Shown: positions 1 to 13,773, numbered from the stretch's first letter. The stretch is 64,000 nt of DNA from Amorphochlora amoebiformis (GCA_054601695.1 BAAHQB010000259.1:1-64000); one strand, 5' to 3'. Numbers and translations are program-made. The notes: generated by a model from the sequence alone, not told the origin.

Positions 1-768
1 TGACCCTAACCCGACACCCTAACCCGACACCCTAACCCGACACCCTAACCCGACACCCTAACCCTAACCCTAACCCTAACCCGACACCCTAACCCTAACC
101 CTAACCCGACACCCTAACCCTAACCCGACACCCTAACCCTAACCCGACACCCTAACCCTAACCCGACACCCTAACCCTAACCCTAACCCTAACCCTAACC
201 CTAACCCGACACCCTAACCCTAACCCTAACCCTAACCCTAACCCTAACCCGACACCCTAACCCGACACCCTAACCCTAACCCTAACCCGACACCTAACCC
301 TAACCCTAACCCTAACCCGACACCCTAACCCTAACCCGACACCCTAACCCTAACCCTAACCCTAACCCCAACCCTAACCCTAACCCCTAACCCGACACCC
401 TAACCCTAACCCGACACCCTAACCCTAACCCGACACCCTAACCCTAACCCGACACCCTAACCCGACACCCTAACCCGACACCCTAACCCTAACCCGACAC
501 CCTAACCCTACCCCGACACCCTAACCCTAACCCGACACCCTAACCCGACACCCTAACCCTAACCCGACACCCTAACCCGACACCCTAACCCGACACCCTA
601 ACCCGACACCCTAACCCTAACCCGACACCCTAACCCTAACCCGACACCCTAACCCGACACCCTAACCCGACACCCTAACCCTAACCCGACACCCTAACCC
701 TAACCCTAACCCGACACCCTAACCCATACTGACACCCTAACCCTTATCCGACACCCTAACCTTATCTG
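1..768. repeat. Telomeric repeat array (CCCTAA with CCCGACA variant)
   Basis: The start of the window is an uninterrupted array of CCCTAA hexamers mixed with a 13-nt variant, ACCCTAACCCGAC. On the G strand this is TTAGGG plus TGTCGGG. A C-rich strand reading 5' to 3' from the left edge is the orientation expected at a left chromosome end. Degeneration begins near 720 (CATACTGACACCC, CCTTATCCGAC) and the array fades out by about 768. Seen directly; that this is the true physical end of the chromosome is inferred. Confidence 0.93.
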
Positions 769-1590
769 TTATACCGTCTAGCCCTCGCCCCAACCTTCAC
801 TTTGAAAAGAGCCATACTAGCTAGACTTGCTATAAGAAGACGAAAATAACATGACAAGTACTATGATAATCACATGTAGCGAATCAACTTTATTTCGGCA
901 GACTTTTGCTCTACGGTGCGGAATTTAACTACCTGAGAGTACATGTACTGAAAAGTCGAAATCGTTAGCAAGAGGGACGCGCGTTATAGGCTTTGATAGG
1001 GTATTCAGAACAAGGTTATTAATAGCATAGGATTACGCAGATACGGGTATATCAGGTACATCTGGTGTATATTGAGTTATCAATGGTAGTAGAAACACTG
1101 CTAGACTGCCAAAGATATTATGGGGATTGTCGGATATCACTGGAGATTGCTGGAGATCACTGGAGATCCCGGAGATCACTGGAGATAGTCTCATCTAATT
1201 CTGGTACTACGCGCTACTATCCGGTATTACCAGGTAGTAGCTAGTTTCCGATTATTATTAGGTGACATGTGGCCATGTCACACGAAAAAAACAAGCTTAA
1301 TGTGGAACGTGAAGAGAATGAAAGAAAGGAGGGCATTATATACATGTATCGGTCAACACGTTTGACCTGTGTGCGGTATTGATGTACCCAAAGGAGTCGT
1401 AGGTTTGTCACTTGCCAGTGTCACAGAAATTCCGAACTACACCTCCTGCCACATGACTCACATGCCAAAGGAATTCACGAACCAAAAGTGCTAGGAGTAT
1501 TCTATCACGACACAAATGTCGGCATAGCCTATACATGTATCTGGTATGCTACAAATAATAAACCACACTTCTAACTAAAGAGGAGGCTGC
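769..1590. other. Subtelomeric unique sequence, no gene seen
   Basis: This is mixed-composition DNA with no convincing reading frame. It contains a GGAGAT/ACTGGAGAT cluster (about 1130-1190) followed by TGGTACTAC and CCGGTATTACC motifs and a GTGACATGTGGCCATGTCAC palindrome-like stretch (1262-1281). Similar motif groups recur near 17420-17540, 25660-25790 and 61490-61580, so this is probably a copy of a degenerate dispersed repeat. Confidence 0.5.
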
Positions 1591-2660
<1,070 letters not shown>

Positions 2661-2799
2661 AGTGTTACTGTGTATCTAAATGTGTTAATAGGGACGTAAT
2701 ATATCATGTGCATATTTGTGTAGATAAAGGTTTTATATTCGGTATTTTCCCTTTTGGGGTTGTTTGTTTTGATGGTATGAAGACGATAGATTAATGAGG

Positions 2800-3345
2800 T
2801 AGGATTAGGATGCGAAGGCAATGGTTTTCATAGTGTGAGGAGGTTAGGGTTAAGCTACGGAATCGACGGCTTTGATTGGTAGAAGGAGCGTTAAGGTATG
2901 GACGACGCCTTTCGATAGGTAGGAGGAGCATTACGGAATGAAGGCGATGGTTTCGATAGGAAAGAGGAGAGAAAGCGTATCAAAGCGATGGGTTTGATAG
3001 GTAGAAGGAGAGTTAGGGAATGAAGGCGATGGTTTTGATAGGTAGGAGGGGAGTTAGCGCATGCGATGGCTTTGATAGGTAGGGGGAGAGTTAGGGAATG
3101 AGGCGATGGTTTCGATAGGAAAGAGGAGAGAAAGCGTATGAAAGCGATGGGTTTGATAGGTAGAAGGAGAGTTAGGGAATGAAGGCGATGGTTTTGATAG
3201 GTAGGAGGGGAGTTAGCGCATGCGATGGCTTTGATAGGTAGGGGGAGAGTTAGGGAATGAAGGCGATGGTTTCGATAGGTAAGAGAAGAGTTAGCGTATG
3301 AAAGCGATGGCTTTGATAGGTAGGATGAGAGTTAGGCCATCAAAG
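2800..3345. repeat. G-rich minisatellite, higher-order
   Basis: Tandem units of about 36-40 bp carry the core GCGATGG-TTTGATAGGTAGGAGG-GAGTTAGG. A higher-order unit of about 158 bp is visible: the block starting near 2946 recurs near 3104 with only a few differences. No coding potential is seen. Confidence 0.85.
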
Positions 3346-3484
3346 CGATGCTTCTGAAAACTCGGACGGCAGGTCACATTCTGCGCCAAAAAGAATTCAT
3401 GCTGGGTTCCGGGTGACAGAGGGGTGTGTCACATAAGGACACGTGACCCCGGGAAGACACACGCATGCACCCCACACTACGGTC

Positions 3485-3615
3485 CAGCTTGGATTCTTTT
3501 GAATGAGGGTTAACGATAGTTTTGAATGAAGGTTAACGAGGGTTTTGAATGAGGGTTAACGATTGTTTTGACCGAGGGCTAAGTTAACGATTGTTTTGAC
3601 TTTTGAATGAGGTTT
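3485..3615. repeat. Short minisatellite (GAATGAGGGTTAACGATTGTTTT)
   Basis: About five imperfect units of roughly 24 bp share TTTTGAATGAGGGTTAACGA. The array ends in a normal AT-rich stretch. Confidence 0.75.
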
Positions 3616-3699
3616 ACCGAATAATACCACATTCTTCTCACTGCTATTCAACCGCTAAATTCCTGCATGTATCATCCCATCATATATTATTCAAAATAT

Positions 3700-3762
3700 A
3701 TATTAATATATGTATATATATATATATATATAGATATATATACATATATATATATGAATATA

Positions 3763-3826
<64 letters not shown>

Positions 3827-4198
3827 CTCCCTCTCCCTTTCGTATGTCCCTCTCCCTCTCCCTTTCCTATCTCCCTCTCCCTTTCCTATCTCCCTCTCCC
3901 TTTCCTATCTCCCTCTCCCTCTCCCATTCATCTCTCTCTCTCTCCCTCTCCCTTTCCTATCTCCTCTCTCTCCCTCCCCCTTCTATCTCTCTCTCCCTTT
4001 CCTGTGTCTAATTAACCCTCTCTCCCTTTCCTGTGTCTAATTAACCCTCTCTCCCTTTCCTGTGTCTAATTAACCCTCTCCCTTTCTTATTTCCCTCTCC
4101 TGTCCCTTTCCCTCTTTCGACCTGCCCACCTGTGGCCAAAGTAATATATATATATATATATATATGTATGTATATAATATCTAATTTTTATAATATGT

Positions 4199-4241
<43 letters not shown>

Positions 4242-4266
4242 GTTATGTATATTTGTATATTTATAT

Positions 4267-4299
<33 letters not shown>

Positions 4300-4700
4300 T
4301 ATATATATGCAATGGGTATATATACATTTATAAATATATCAACACCATTCTCCTCATTTTATTTCTCTGTCCTGATATTTTCCCCTCTCTTCCTCACCCC
4401 ACAAGCTAAACAGACAACTCTTCTCTGCTCTCTTCTAACATCTCTCTCCTCTCTCTGCAAACACTTCTCTCCCCTCTCTTCCAACACCGCTTTCTCTTCT
4501 CTTCAAACACCTCTCTCCCTTCTCTTCAAACACCTCTCTCCCTTCTCTTCAAAAGCCTCTCTCCCCTCTCTTGAAACCTCTCTCTCCCCTCTCTTCAAAC
4601 ACCTCTCTCCCCTCTCTTTTCTGTTCACTCTCAACAACCCTCCATCTGAGGACCATCTCTCTGAAATAAAATTCAAATATATGGTCTGCTAAATTTACAT
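3700..4700. repeat. (TA)n and polypyrimidine (CT-rich) tandem repeats
   Basis: (TA)n at 3714-3822 runs directly into a strand-asymmetric CT-rich array (3823-4110, core CCCTCTCCCTTTCCTATCT). More (TA)n follows at 4142-4315. A second CT array (about 4385-4625) has a 23-bp unit, ACCTCTCTCCCTTCTCTTCAAAC. A proline/serine/leucine-rich open frame crosses it but is explained by the repeat. Confidence 0.8.
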
Positions 4701-4983
4701 CTAAGGCAAAAAGGCTTGAAATCGTTAAGAGTATGGAAATCACCCAAAGTGAGTCTTGATGATTTGGATTGATCTGTTACTAAATCGAGTCTTTTAAGAT
4801 ATTTAACGAAAATGTTCCGTCGTTTGGGAGCTGGTAATTGCCACTCTATTGGTATTCCCATCCAACAAGAGGCGCATTGGTACGCCTGCATCCTCCGGAC
4901 CAAGATTTTGCTCACACTTTTCTGATCTCTTTGTCACTTCTCATAACTCTGCGTATAGGCTCCCCATTCGCACGTACACCGAC

Positions 4984-6312
4984 ATGAGTAATTCGAACCA
5001 ACTGGTTATGTTATCCCTACTGCTACTTGTCCCAGAAGGTTGTGAGTGTTCGTGGAGGCAGATTTCGAAGTCCATGGAATCGCTGCCAACGAACACCAGG
5101 GAAGTTGTTCAACTGGAGACTGAACACAGCCGCAAGATTGTTCATGAGCGTGCTGAGCTCCACGACGCATTCCACGACCAGGACAACCCCAGCAAGAAGC
5201 AAGACAACAGCCTTCAACACGAGCACGAACGTAAGCACAAAAAGACCGCCATCCTTCGCATCGACGATTCCTCTTACCTCAACGAAACAAGGCTCACGGA
5301 GATGCTCAAGATGCCCGACACTTTCACTCGCGCGGCGGACTACTGCTCAGCCGTCTCAACGATCGACAAGCCAGTTTACGCATGGTCGAAGAAATGGCAA
5401 GTCAATGGATGCCTCACCAAGTGCTCCAACAAACCCGAGTGCTTGGGCTTCAACAGCGGCTTCACCCCCGAGGATCCCGTATGTGAGCTCTTGTACGTTA
5501 GGATTACAGACATGATGCCGTATGACCAATCGCCCCGAATCACCAACGTCACCGCTGGCCACCCCGGTAATGCCACTGATCTGCATATTAATAATGTACA
5601 CCCATCTTTTAGATTCATATTTCCAACGATGTCACCAACTGTCATAATTTGCAATCTAACCCAAAAAAAACATCCGACTCGTAACAACCCCAACCCCAAC
5701 CCAACCCCAACCGCAACCTCAATCTCACCTAGCGGTCTTGCCTCCATCTTCAACTTCCGCTTCTGAGGTCCCCCCCGACCGGGATTACGGGTGCTGGATC
5801 AAGGAAACCTCTTCGCCTACTGCCTCTCCGACGCTCTCCCCGACCTATTCACCTTCTGCCTCTACGACGCTCTCCCCGACCCCATACCCCACTCCCTCGA
5901 AGGTCAACATGTGTGCACATCGATGTATCGTTTTACTAGATCACGTACACGCATAACTTATCCCGTTTGATCTGTATCTGAAGTCTGAAATGTAGTTCTT
6001 TTTGGACTCAACCTTGATGCTATATCCAGAGCGCCCTTGTCTACCCGTTTAACTTCGTGTTTAAATGGGCACCTGGAATCCAGCGCTCGGGATATGCTCA
6101 TGGAAAAGCGACATCCGCCAACGAGGTCTACGAGATGGGATACGTTGCATTCTCGGACGGCGGTCGTCACAACTACTGGGTTTATTTCGATGAACCTAAC
6201 AAGATCTACTGGGATTCGGAAAGGACAACGACTACAAACATCTGGACGGTATTCGAATACATATCAACTTCACTCATTTATGGACATCATCCATATAAAT
6301 GTTTTATATATA

Positions 6313-6351
<39 letters not shown>

Positions 6352-6364
6352 TATATGTATGTAC

Positions 6365-6459
<95 letters not shown>

Positions 6460-6476
6460 CATACATATACATACAT

Positions 6477-6525
<49 letters not shown>

Positions 6526-7039
6526 GAAGAAGTGATTGTTGGTTTTGATCGTGTTACAGAGCACGGACGGCAGTCGTGTGGGGATGAAAAGCATCCTTGG
6601 TCACTGGCCCCAGGGCATTTTCACCCTTTCACCTTCTGCCTCTACGACGCTCTCCCCGACCCCATACCCCACTCCCTCATACCCCACTCCCTCGAAGGTC
6701 AACATGTGTGCACATCGATGTATCGTTTTACTGTAGATCACATACACGCATAACCTATCCCGTTTGATCTGTGTCTGAAATCTGAAATGTAGTTCTTTTT
6801 GGACTCAACCTTGATGCTATATCCAGGGCGCCCTTGTCTACCCGTTTAAACTCTTGTTTAAATCGGCACCTGGAATCCAGGGCCTGAGATATGGTGAGGG
6901 AAAAGCGATATCCGCCAACGGGGTCTACGAGACGGGATACGTTGCATTCACGGGCGCTCGTCACAACTACTGGGTTTATTTCGATGAACCTAACAAGATC
7001 TACTGGGATTCGGAAAGGCCAACGACTACAAACATCTGA
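4984..7039 (+). CDS. Secreted Ser/Thr/Pro-rich protein with PAN/apple-like Cys region; internal tandem duplication
   Basis: The model has five exons: 4984-5566, 5733-5902, 6030-6248, 6560-6697 and 6827-7039; all phases agree. The first exon starts with a hydrophobic signal peptide ([19 protein letters not shown]) followed by a charged segment. A Cys-containing region around [24 protein letters not shown] and CELLY resembles a small PAN/apple-type fold; that is a weak structural guess. Exon 2 encodes a Ser/Thr/Pro stalk ([17 protein letters not shown]). Exons 3 and 5 encode two copies of a module containing [20 protein letters not shown]. Exon 4 repeats the stalk. The second module ends ATC TGA where the first has ATC TGG ACG|GT: loss of one G at the donor creates an in-frame stop. 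A further duplicated exon (7246-7353) would then be untranslated. The product is probably extracellular or cell-surface. I recognise no family. Confidence 0.7.
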
Positions 7040-7171
7040 CGTATTCAATACATATCAATTTCACTCATTTATACATCATATATATATAATATATATAATA
7101 TATATATATACATATATATATATATACACATATATATACATATATACATATACACATATACATACAAATAC

Positions 7172-7202
<31 letters not shown>

Positions 7203-7310
7203 TATTTGTATATCCGGAAGAAGTGATTGTTGGTTTTGATCGTGTTACAGAGCACGGACGGCAGTCGTGTGGGGATGAAAAGCATCCTTGGTCACTGGCC
7301 CCAGGGCACC
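5850..7310 (+). repeat. Direct tandem duplication of about 0.7-0.78 kb within the secreted-protein gene
   Basis: The block from about 5850 to 6620 recurs from about 6630 to 7310. Both copies contain the stalk end (ACTCCCTCGAAGGTCAACAT), an intron, the WVYFDEPNK exon, a (TA)n intron, and an exon beginning AGCACGGACGGCAG. Coding parts are nearly identical. The (TA)n-bearing intron differs strongly in length, about 311 bp in copy 1 and about 200 bp in copy 2. Confidence 0.88.
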
Positions 7311-7353
7311 TTCATTTCGGATTCTATGTGACCATATACCTGCCGTATTTCTG
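7246..7353 (+). pseudogene. Orphaned duplicate terminal exon
   Basis: The sequence following TTACAG matches the exon at 6560 ([19 protein letters not shown]) and then ends in its own frame with ISDSM and TGA. It would be the natural last exon if the preceding copy did not carry a premature stop at 7037-7039. It is either a disabled exon or used in an alternative splice form. Confidence 0.55.
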
Positions 7354-7690
7354 AGGCCAGCCAACGACTCCTAATCAAAATATGCAAGGATAATATTGGA
7401 TTTCAAGTATGAACTGTGGTGCTGCGAATGTGTGTATGTGTGTTTCTTTCATGTCGGCGATGTGGGTATTAGCTTTCTCTGGATACCCCTCGCCGTAACC
7501 CGACACCCTAACAAATTGCGATAATCTACGCACTGGAAACAATTTAGTACGCATACAGTCGCTATTTAATAATTTCAAAACAGTACTAAGTGCAATCGGT
7601 TTTATCTTTCTCATCAAACTGCAAATTTAAACAATTATTGAAATGACAGCCCTCACCGATATTGGATTGGCAACTACATGTATGTCAAAT
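7354..7690. other. Short spacer with an isolated telomere-like seed
   Basis: No gene is seen. Positions 7497-7511 read AACCCGACACCCTAA, an isolated copy of the variant telomeric 13-mer inside otherwise unique DNA. Confidence 0.6.
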
Positions 7691-8310
7691 ATGCGATATC
7701 ATCGATAACATGTACATGCTATATCAGATAACACGTACATATATATGACATATGCTACGTCACCGATAAAACGTACATCATATACATAACATATGCGTTG
7801 TCACCGATAACACGTACATATATATGACATATGATATATCCGACCGATAACACGTACATATACATGACATATTGCTATATCTAGTATATCACCGATAACA
7901 CGTACATATACATGACATATGCTATATCTAGTATATCACCAATAACACGTACATATACATGACATATGCTATATCACCGATAACACGTACATATACATGA
8001 CATATGCTATACCACGAATAACACGTACATATACAAAACATATGCTATATCATATGCTATATCACTGAAAACACGTACATATACATGACACATGCTATAT
8101 GACCGATAACACGAACATGTATATGACATATGCTATATCACCGATATGGGCACGAACTTTTACATGTATTGTATTCTATACCACGGTTTTGGTACCTACA
8201 TATCTAGATATATGTATGACATATGCTATATCACCGATATTATATATGTCAGATGCTATATCACCGATATTGGCACCTACATATATGTATGACATATGCT
8301 ATATCATCAC
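7690..8310. repeat. 36-40-bp minisatellite (CACCGATAACACGTACATA)
   Basis: More than ten imperfect units have the consensus core CACCGATAACACGTACATA then TACATGACATATGCTATAT. The units drift gradually and the last ones lose the CACGTACAT core. There is no coding potential. Confidence 0.87.
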
Positions 8311-8344
8311 ATGATAACCTTTTGGCTTAGAGTTTAGGGTTAGC

Positions 8345-8348
8345 GATT

Positions 8349-8389
<41 letters not shown>

Positions 8390-8442
8390 CTAGTATATAT
8401 ATATATATATATACATATACACATACTATGATATATACTATG

Positions 8443-8476
<34 letters not shown>

Positions 8477-8548
8477 ACGTATTTTTCACATGTAGTACAT
8501 GTATATATAGTATATTTATATGTACTAATATACAAAGTCATATGTAGT

Positions 8549-8586
<38 letters not shown>

Positions 8587-8680
8587 CAATGATTATATAT
8601 CATGATATATATTATATATATATATATATATATACATGTACTAGTATATATATATATATATATACATCATATATACGTAT

Positions 8681-8713
<33 letters not shown>

Positions 8714-9038
8714 GTACTAGATGTATATGTGTATATATATAATATACTGTAGTACATATAAATATCAAATAATTCTTTATCCAGTAGCTAGAGTAGTGAC
8801 ATGAATCATGATCTAGAATTATATCTACTAGATCTAGTATACACAAACAATATTATATTATTATACAAGAATCAATACTACAATTGTATGAGCACTCAGT
8901 GACATGTACTAGATGTATATCCGATGTCAAGGCCAGATTATATCTATATGTCAGGCTATGATATACTATATACTGTGATACACGTACAATTATTTATTAG
9001 TGTTGTAGTTTTCAATTGTATGTATATGTGTACAATAC

Positions 9039-9090
<52 letters not shown>

Positions 9091-9121
9091 GCATACATAC
9101 ACTCAGTGAGTACATGTACAT

Positions 9122-9191
<70 letters not shown>

Positions 9192-9304
9192 TATATCTAG
9201 TACATATATTACATGCATACATTTTTATATATATATATATATGTGTATGTATATATGTATATATTACATGCATACATATATCTAGTATATACATATATAT
9301 CTAG

Positions 9305-9365
<61 letters not shown>

Positions 9366-9758
9366 ATATATACACACACTGTGGGACACACACGCACACA
9401 CACACATATATATATATATACATATATATATATAATATACATATATTTATATATATATATATATATATATATTTGTACCATAGTATAAATGTAGTACATT
9501 GGTAGAAATATAGCGTAAAAGGCTAGATATTGTAGTGAGTTAAATGTTAGTTTTTTCTAATTACTGAATTAAATCCTAGTTTTTCCCTTACCATATACTA
9601 GATGTATGTAAATTACAAATGCACACATACACATGTACAGTCCCTTAGAGTCTGTGGACTCTGTTTTAAGTTTAATACTTATACATACTTAGCAGTAATA
9701 GTTACCAATTTGCATATATATATATATATATATATATATTGTATATATATTTATATAC

Positions 9759-9809
<51 letters not shown>

Positions 9810-9816
9810 TATAGTT

Positions 9817-9880
<64 letters not shown>

Positions 9881-9900
9881 TATAGTCGAAGAGTATACAG
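8345..9900. repeat. (TA)n-dominated gene-free block
   Basis: Successive (TA)n tracts (about 8350-8760, 9040-9480, 9716-9875) are interrupted by short unique islands and (CA)n/(TG)n runs at about 8550, 9120 and 9380. No splice-compatible coding sequence was found on either strand. Confidence 0.8.
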
Positions 9901-10337
9901 TACGTACTGAGCGCGTACATAATTATCTAGATTATATATTTAATTTAGTAACTATGTACGCACTAGCTTCGATGAGTAGGCATACAAAAAAGTAGCAAAG
10001 CACGAAGCGGTCTGGTAGGTAGACCGGTCACTGCAAGTGCTCGTCGACATGCTTCGCCCCAGCGTTAGTCGAATTAGCAGCCCACCTTGAGGTATTGGTC
10101 AGACTCGTATACGTACACGACGCCTGTCGGCGGCATTCGAGCGCCAGTTTTGTATCGTCCAGAGCGAGAACCTGGCGGTCACATTTTTGGCGTCAAGAAA
10201 GGTGTCCTTATTCACATCCGATATCTGAACACACCATATATTTATACACTACTGTACGATACATATACACATAATATATATATACAAATGTATATATATA
10301 TATATAATATTATATATATATATATCATATGTATGTG

Positions 10338-10391
<54 letters not shown>

Positions 10392-10414
10392 CTATATCTA
10401 TATATATATATTCT

Positions 10415-10493
<79 letters not shown>

Positions 10494-10875
10494 CACGCAA
10501 ATATATAAATATATGTATGTACATAAATAATATATATACATATTTACAGTTTTATATCATTTATATATTTATATGTATGTTTGTATTACATTCATTTGAG
10601 ACACGTTCGCAGATGCATAGGTGGTGAAAATATTAGACACTGACAGTATACGTAGTATATCCCTCTTTTTTCCCTCCAAAATAAAATATGGGCACATGCA
10701 TGTAGTGGATCTTACTTTCTTGTGTGCCCAAGAGACGCGATTTGTTTTTTGACAGGCGTTCCACATGGCCCTCAAGTACCGCGGAGGCTCAACACTCCGC
10801 GCGTCCTATTAAGAAAAGGCTGTGTGGCTACCGAGCTAATCTATTGTCCTATTAAGGAAAAAGTGTGTGGCTCAC
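9901..10875. other. Gene-free spacer with a possible unidentified exon near 10088-10200
   Basis: The stretch 10088-10200 is less AT-rich than its surroundings and open in one frame on each strand, followed by GTGTCC on the plus strand. I recognise neither translation and cannot link it to neighbours. (TA)n occupies 10260-10530. The rest (10531-10875) shows nothing. Confidence 0.35.
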
Positions 10876-11366
10876 CTAACCCTAACCCTAACCCGACACC
10901 GTAACCCGACACCCTAAGCCTAACCCGACACCCTAACCCTAACCCGACACCTAACCCTAACCCGACACCCTAACCCTAACCCGACACCCTAACCCTAACC
11001 CTAACCCTAACCCTAACCCTAACCCGACACACTAACCCTAACCCTAACCCTAATCCGACAACCTAACCCTATCCCGATAACCTAATCCGACACCCTAAAC
11101 CTATCCCGATACCCTAACCCGACACCCTAACCCTGACCCTAAGCCTAACCCTAACCCTAACTCTAACCCTAACCCGACACCCTTACCCGACACCCGACAC
11201 CCTAACCCTAACCCTAACCCGACACCCGGTACCAGACACTCTAACCCGACACCCGACACCCGACACCCGACACCCGACACCCGACACCCGACACTTGATA
11301 CCCTACCCTGACACCCGACACCCGACACCCTAACCTGACACCTGACACCTGACACCCTAACCCTAA
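10876..11366. repeat. Internal telomere-like array, degenerate
   Basis: About 490 bp of CCCTAA and CCCGACA(CC) units lie in the same orientation as the terminal array but with many substitutions (TATCCCGAT, CCTGACACC). Toward the right the hexamer is lost and only a 7-bp CCCGACA repeat remains (11245-11290). This is an interstitial telomeric sequence, either a relic of an older chromosome end or seeded by break repair. Confidence 0.9.
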
Positions 11367-11436
11367 CACTACTAGTATATATACTTTAATATATGTCATG
11401 ATGTATATACACATATAAATATATAAATATATACTA

Positions 11437-11476
<40 letters not shown>

Positions 11477-11565
11477 TTATTCATGATTCTTAATTTAATG
11501 TATACATATAAGCATAGATAAATGTATTAGCATACACACATACACACACATGTATATATAGCACA

Positions 11566-11661
<96 letters not shown>

Positions 11662-11689
11662 ATATACATAATATATATATATATCATAG

Positions 11690-11725
<36 letters not shown>
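11367..11725. repeat. (TA)n block
   Basis: (TA)n tracts at about 11435-11475, 11567-11660 and 11695-11724 are separated by short unique pieces. No gene is seen. Confidence 0.75.
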
Positions 11726-11727
<2 letters not shown>

Positions 11728-11730
11728 GAC

Positions 11731-11915
11731 TTGTAGATGATTAGCCGTTGCAGTGTCCCACACGTTGGTATTTCCATTGTCGTAACCACCAAATAAATAC
11801 CTAGACATATAAATATATTACATATATTTATACACACACATATATAATATAATATATATATATATATATTATATATATATATATATATATACTATTATAT
11901 ATGTACTCAGTGATG

Positions 11916-11948
<33 letters not shown>

Positions 11949-12095
11949 TATATTATGATATACCAAATATGTATAGATATTTATATTTATCCAGCCTCTT
12001 CTGAATGGAGTACAGATACGCTTTGCGATCAAAAGGTAGCACTCTGCCGACGATTAAAGAGTCCATGACCATTCACCCTGTAACAAGCTAGAGTT
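11731..12095 (-). pseudogene. G-protein beta (WD40) remnant on the minus strand
   Basis: On the minus strand 11800-11731 is an intact exon (preceded by TCTAG) encoding YLFGGYDNGNTNVWDTATA. This matches the conserved G-beta blade-6 pattern of LLLAGYDDFNCNVWDAL type. Further upstream (about 12085-12010) a segment reads DRKAYLYSIQKRLDK. It becomes a plausible continuation of a CYLFD-type strand only if one base is restored, so a frameshift is likely. No following blade exists before the telomere-like array at 11366. I read this as the broken 3' part of a second G-beta gene, opposite in orientation to the one at 12913. Confidence 0.55.
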
Positions 12096-12912
12096 GTTCT
12101 AGTCATCCATACCATAGAATGGATAAGATAAAAATAAGAGTTAAAGAGGGATGAGTGCAAAGAACGAGCGTCTGCTTGGTTAATTGCCCTTCGTCAAGGG
12201 AGAGGCTCAAACTTTAGCACTTCTCTTGTCATACTAACCTCTTTCCAAATCTGACGGTGAAAGATGCAAAACCCCAAAAGCATTGACGATTTTGGCGATC
12301 CTGCGAGCTTCGATCCTTTCAACTTAAGCATCGCAAGTACTAGTTCGTTTTGCCAGGACGTTCCAGGACGTTGCGGCGTGAAGTGAGAATGTTGTGAGAA
12401 TGTTGTGAGAATGTTGTGAGAATGTTGTGAGAATGTTGTGAGAATGTTGTAAGAATGTTGTACAATTTGCACGTTGTCCATTTTTGGTGGGCTGGTTGGG
12501 GTTTCGATAAGGCCGTGGCTTTCGAATGAATGAGGGTGGGCTGATAGGGTGTGTGAATAAATGTTAGGGTATTCACATCTGAAGTATTCGTAACCAAAGG
12601 AGCCTCTGGAGGAGGGGGAGTGGGCAGGAATCCTTCGTAGCTTCAAGTGGAGGAAGGATTCGGGGATCGCCTTTGGGGCCCGAAATTTGACAAATTGATT
12701 TTTGGTCCAGAAGCAGAAAAGTAGGTCGAACAATCAGCAAACAATGGTTCGATAATATTTAGGTAAAATCATCCGAATTCTGTCGGCACATACCCATTTT
12801 GTAGCATACCATCAAACCGAACCCGTACGCTGAGCGCGTTTGGAATTCCGTTTGTAAACCTACCTAATAAAAAACACCAAAACCTCTAACAATCCATAGT
12901 CAGGATAAAAAA
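12096..12912. other. Spacer upstream of the G-beta gene with an 11-bp minisatellite
   Basis: At 12375-12465 there are about eight units of GTTGTGAGAAT. The remaining sequence has long open frames on the minus strand, but none has recognisable conservation or plausible splice structure. It probably includes the promoter of the plus-strand G-beta gene. Confidence 0.55.
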
Positions 12913-13673
12913 ATGGAGGCCAAGTCCGCGATGATGGGTTTGGGGCGGGGGCAAGCTGGAGGGCACGTTGCCGGGAAGTGGCAGGAAGCGCAGTCTGTAA
13001 GGAGTAGTGAGGTGTTAGCGCTGCAGGAGCAGATCACTTCCTTGGCCCTCGAGCTTGATAGACTGCGCGAGCTAGACATTGACCCGGATGCAGACCAACA
13101 CGGAGACAGCGGGCACCAGCCCCTCACGAAGCTAGCCCGAAAAATGCAAGCTCTTGGACAATACCGACCGATATCCTGCCGCTTTAATTCCAGGTAGAAA
13201 TGGATGACCACCACCTGGAATGGCGCAATGTACCACTGACGAAGATCGTGAAATATCGCACTACCGCGATAGACAAGCGTGTCACACATACGTGTCACAC
13301 ATACGTGTCACACAAATCTATTCCACATGAAAGCGCGCCACATGGTCATGCCACAAAATTCCATCATCAAACACGAACGTGTATGTGTACATTTTACAAT
13401 ACATTGCCCAATCCAAGCGTTGCCAACTTGCGGGTTGAATGAATGAGACTCTAGTCTAGGCCGAAAATGAATCACTCTACTCATCTCCACCAAAGACAAC
13501 TACCTCCAGGCGACTTTTACGCGGCCATCATGCCAAGGTATACGCTTTGGATTGGGATCCCAAGGTGCGATACTTTGTACGAACACCACCCAAGCACAAA
13601 CGTTTTCAACTCAACTTGAATACAAGCAAATCTACAAAGCATTCTTTGTCCGTCATTTCATTCACCGATCCCG

Positions 13674-13712
<39 letters not shown>

Positions 13713-13719
13713 TTATATA

Positions 13720-13773
<54 letters not shown>

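Noticed and set aside
10088-10200. Possible isolated exon
   Set aside because: Open on both strands and less AT-rich, but I recognise neither translation and found no neighbouring exon.
11101-11477. Gly/Val/Ser/Arg-rich frames on the minus strand
   Set aside because: Translation of the telomere-like array.
12194-12733. Long minus-strand open frame upstream of the G-beta gene
   Set aside because: Crosses the 11-bp GTTGTGAGAAT repeat, has no recognisable motif, and sits where the promoter is expected.
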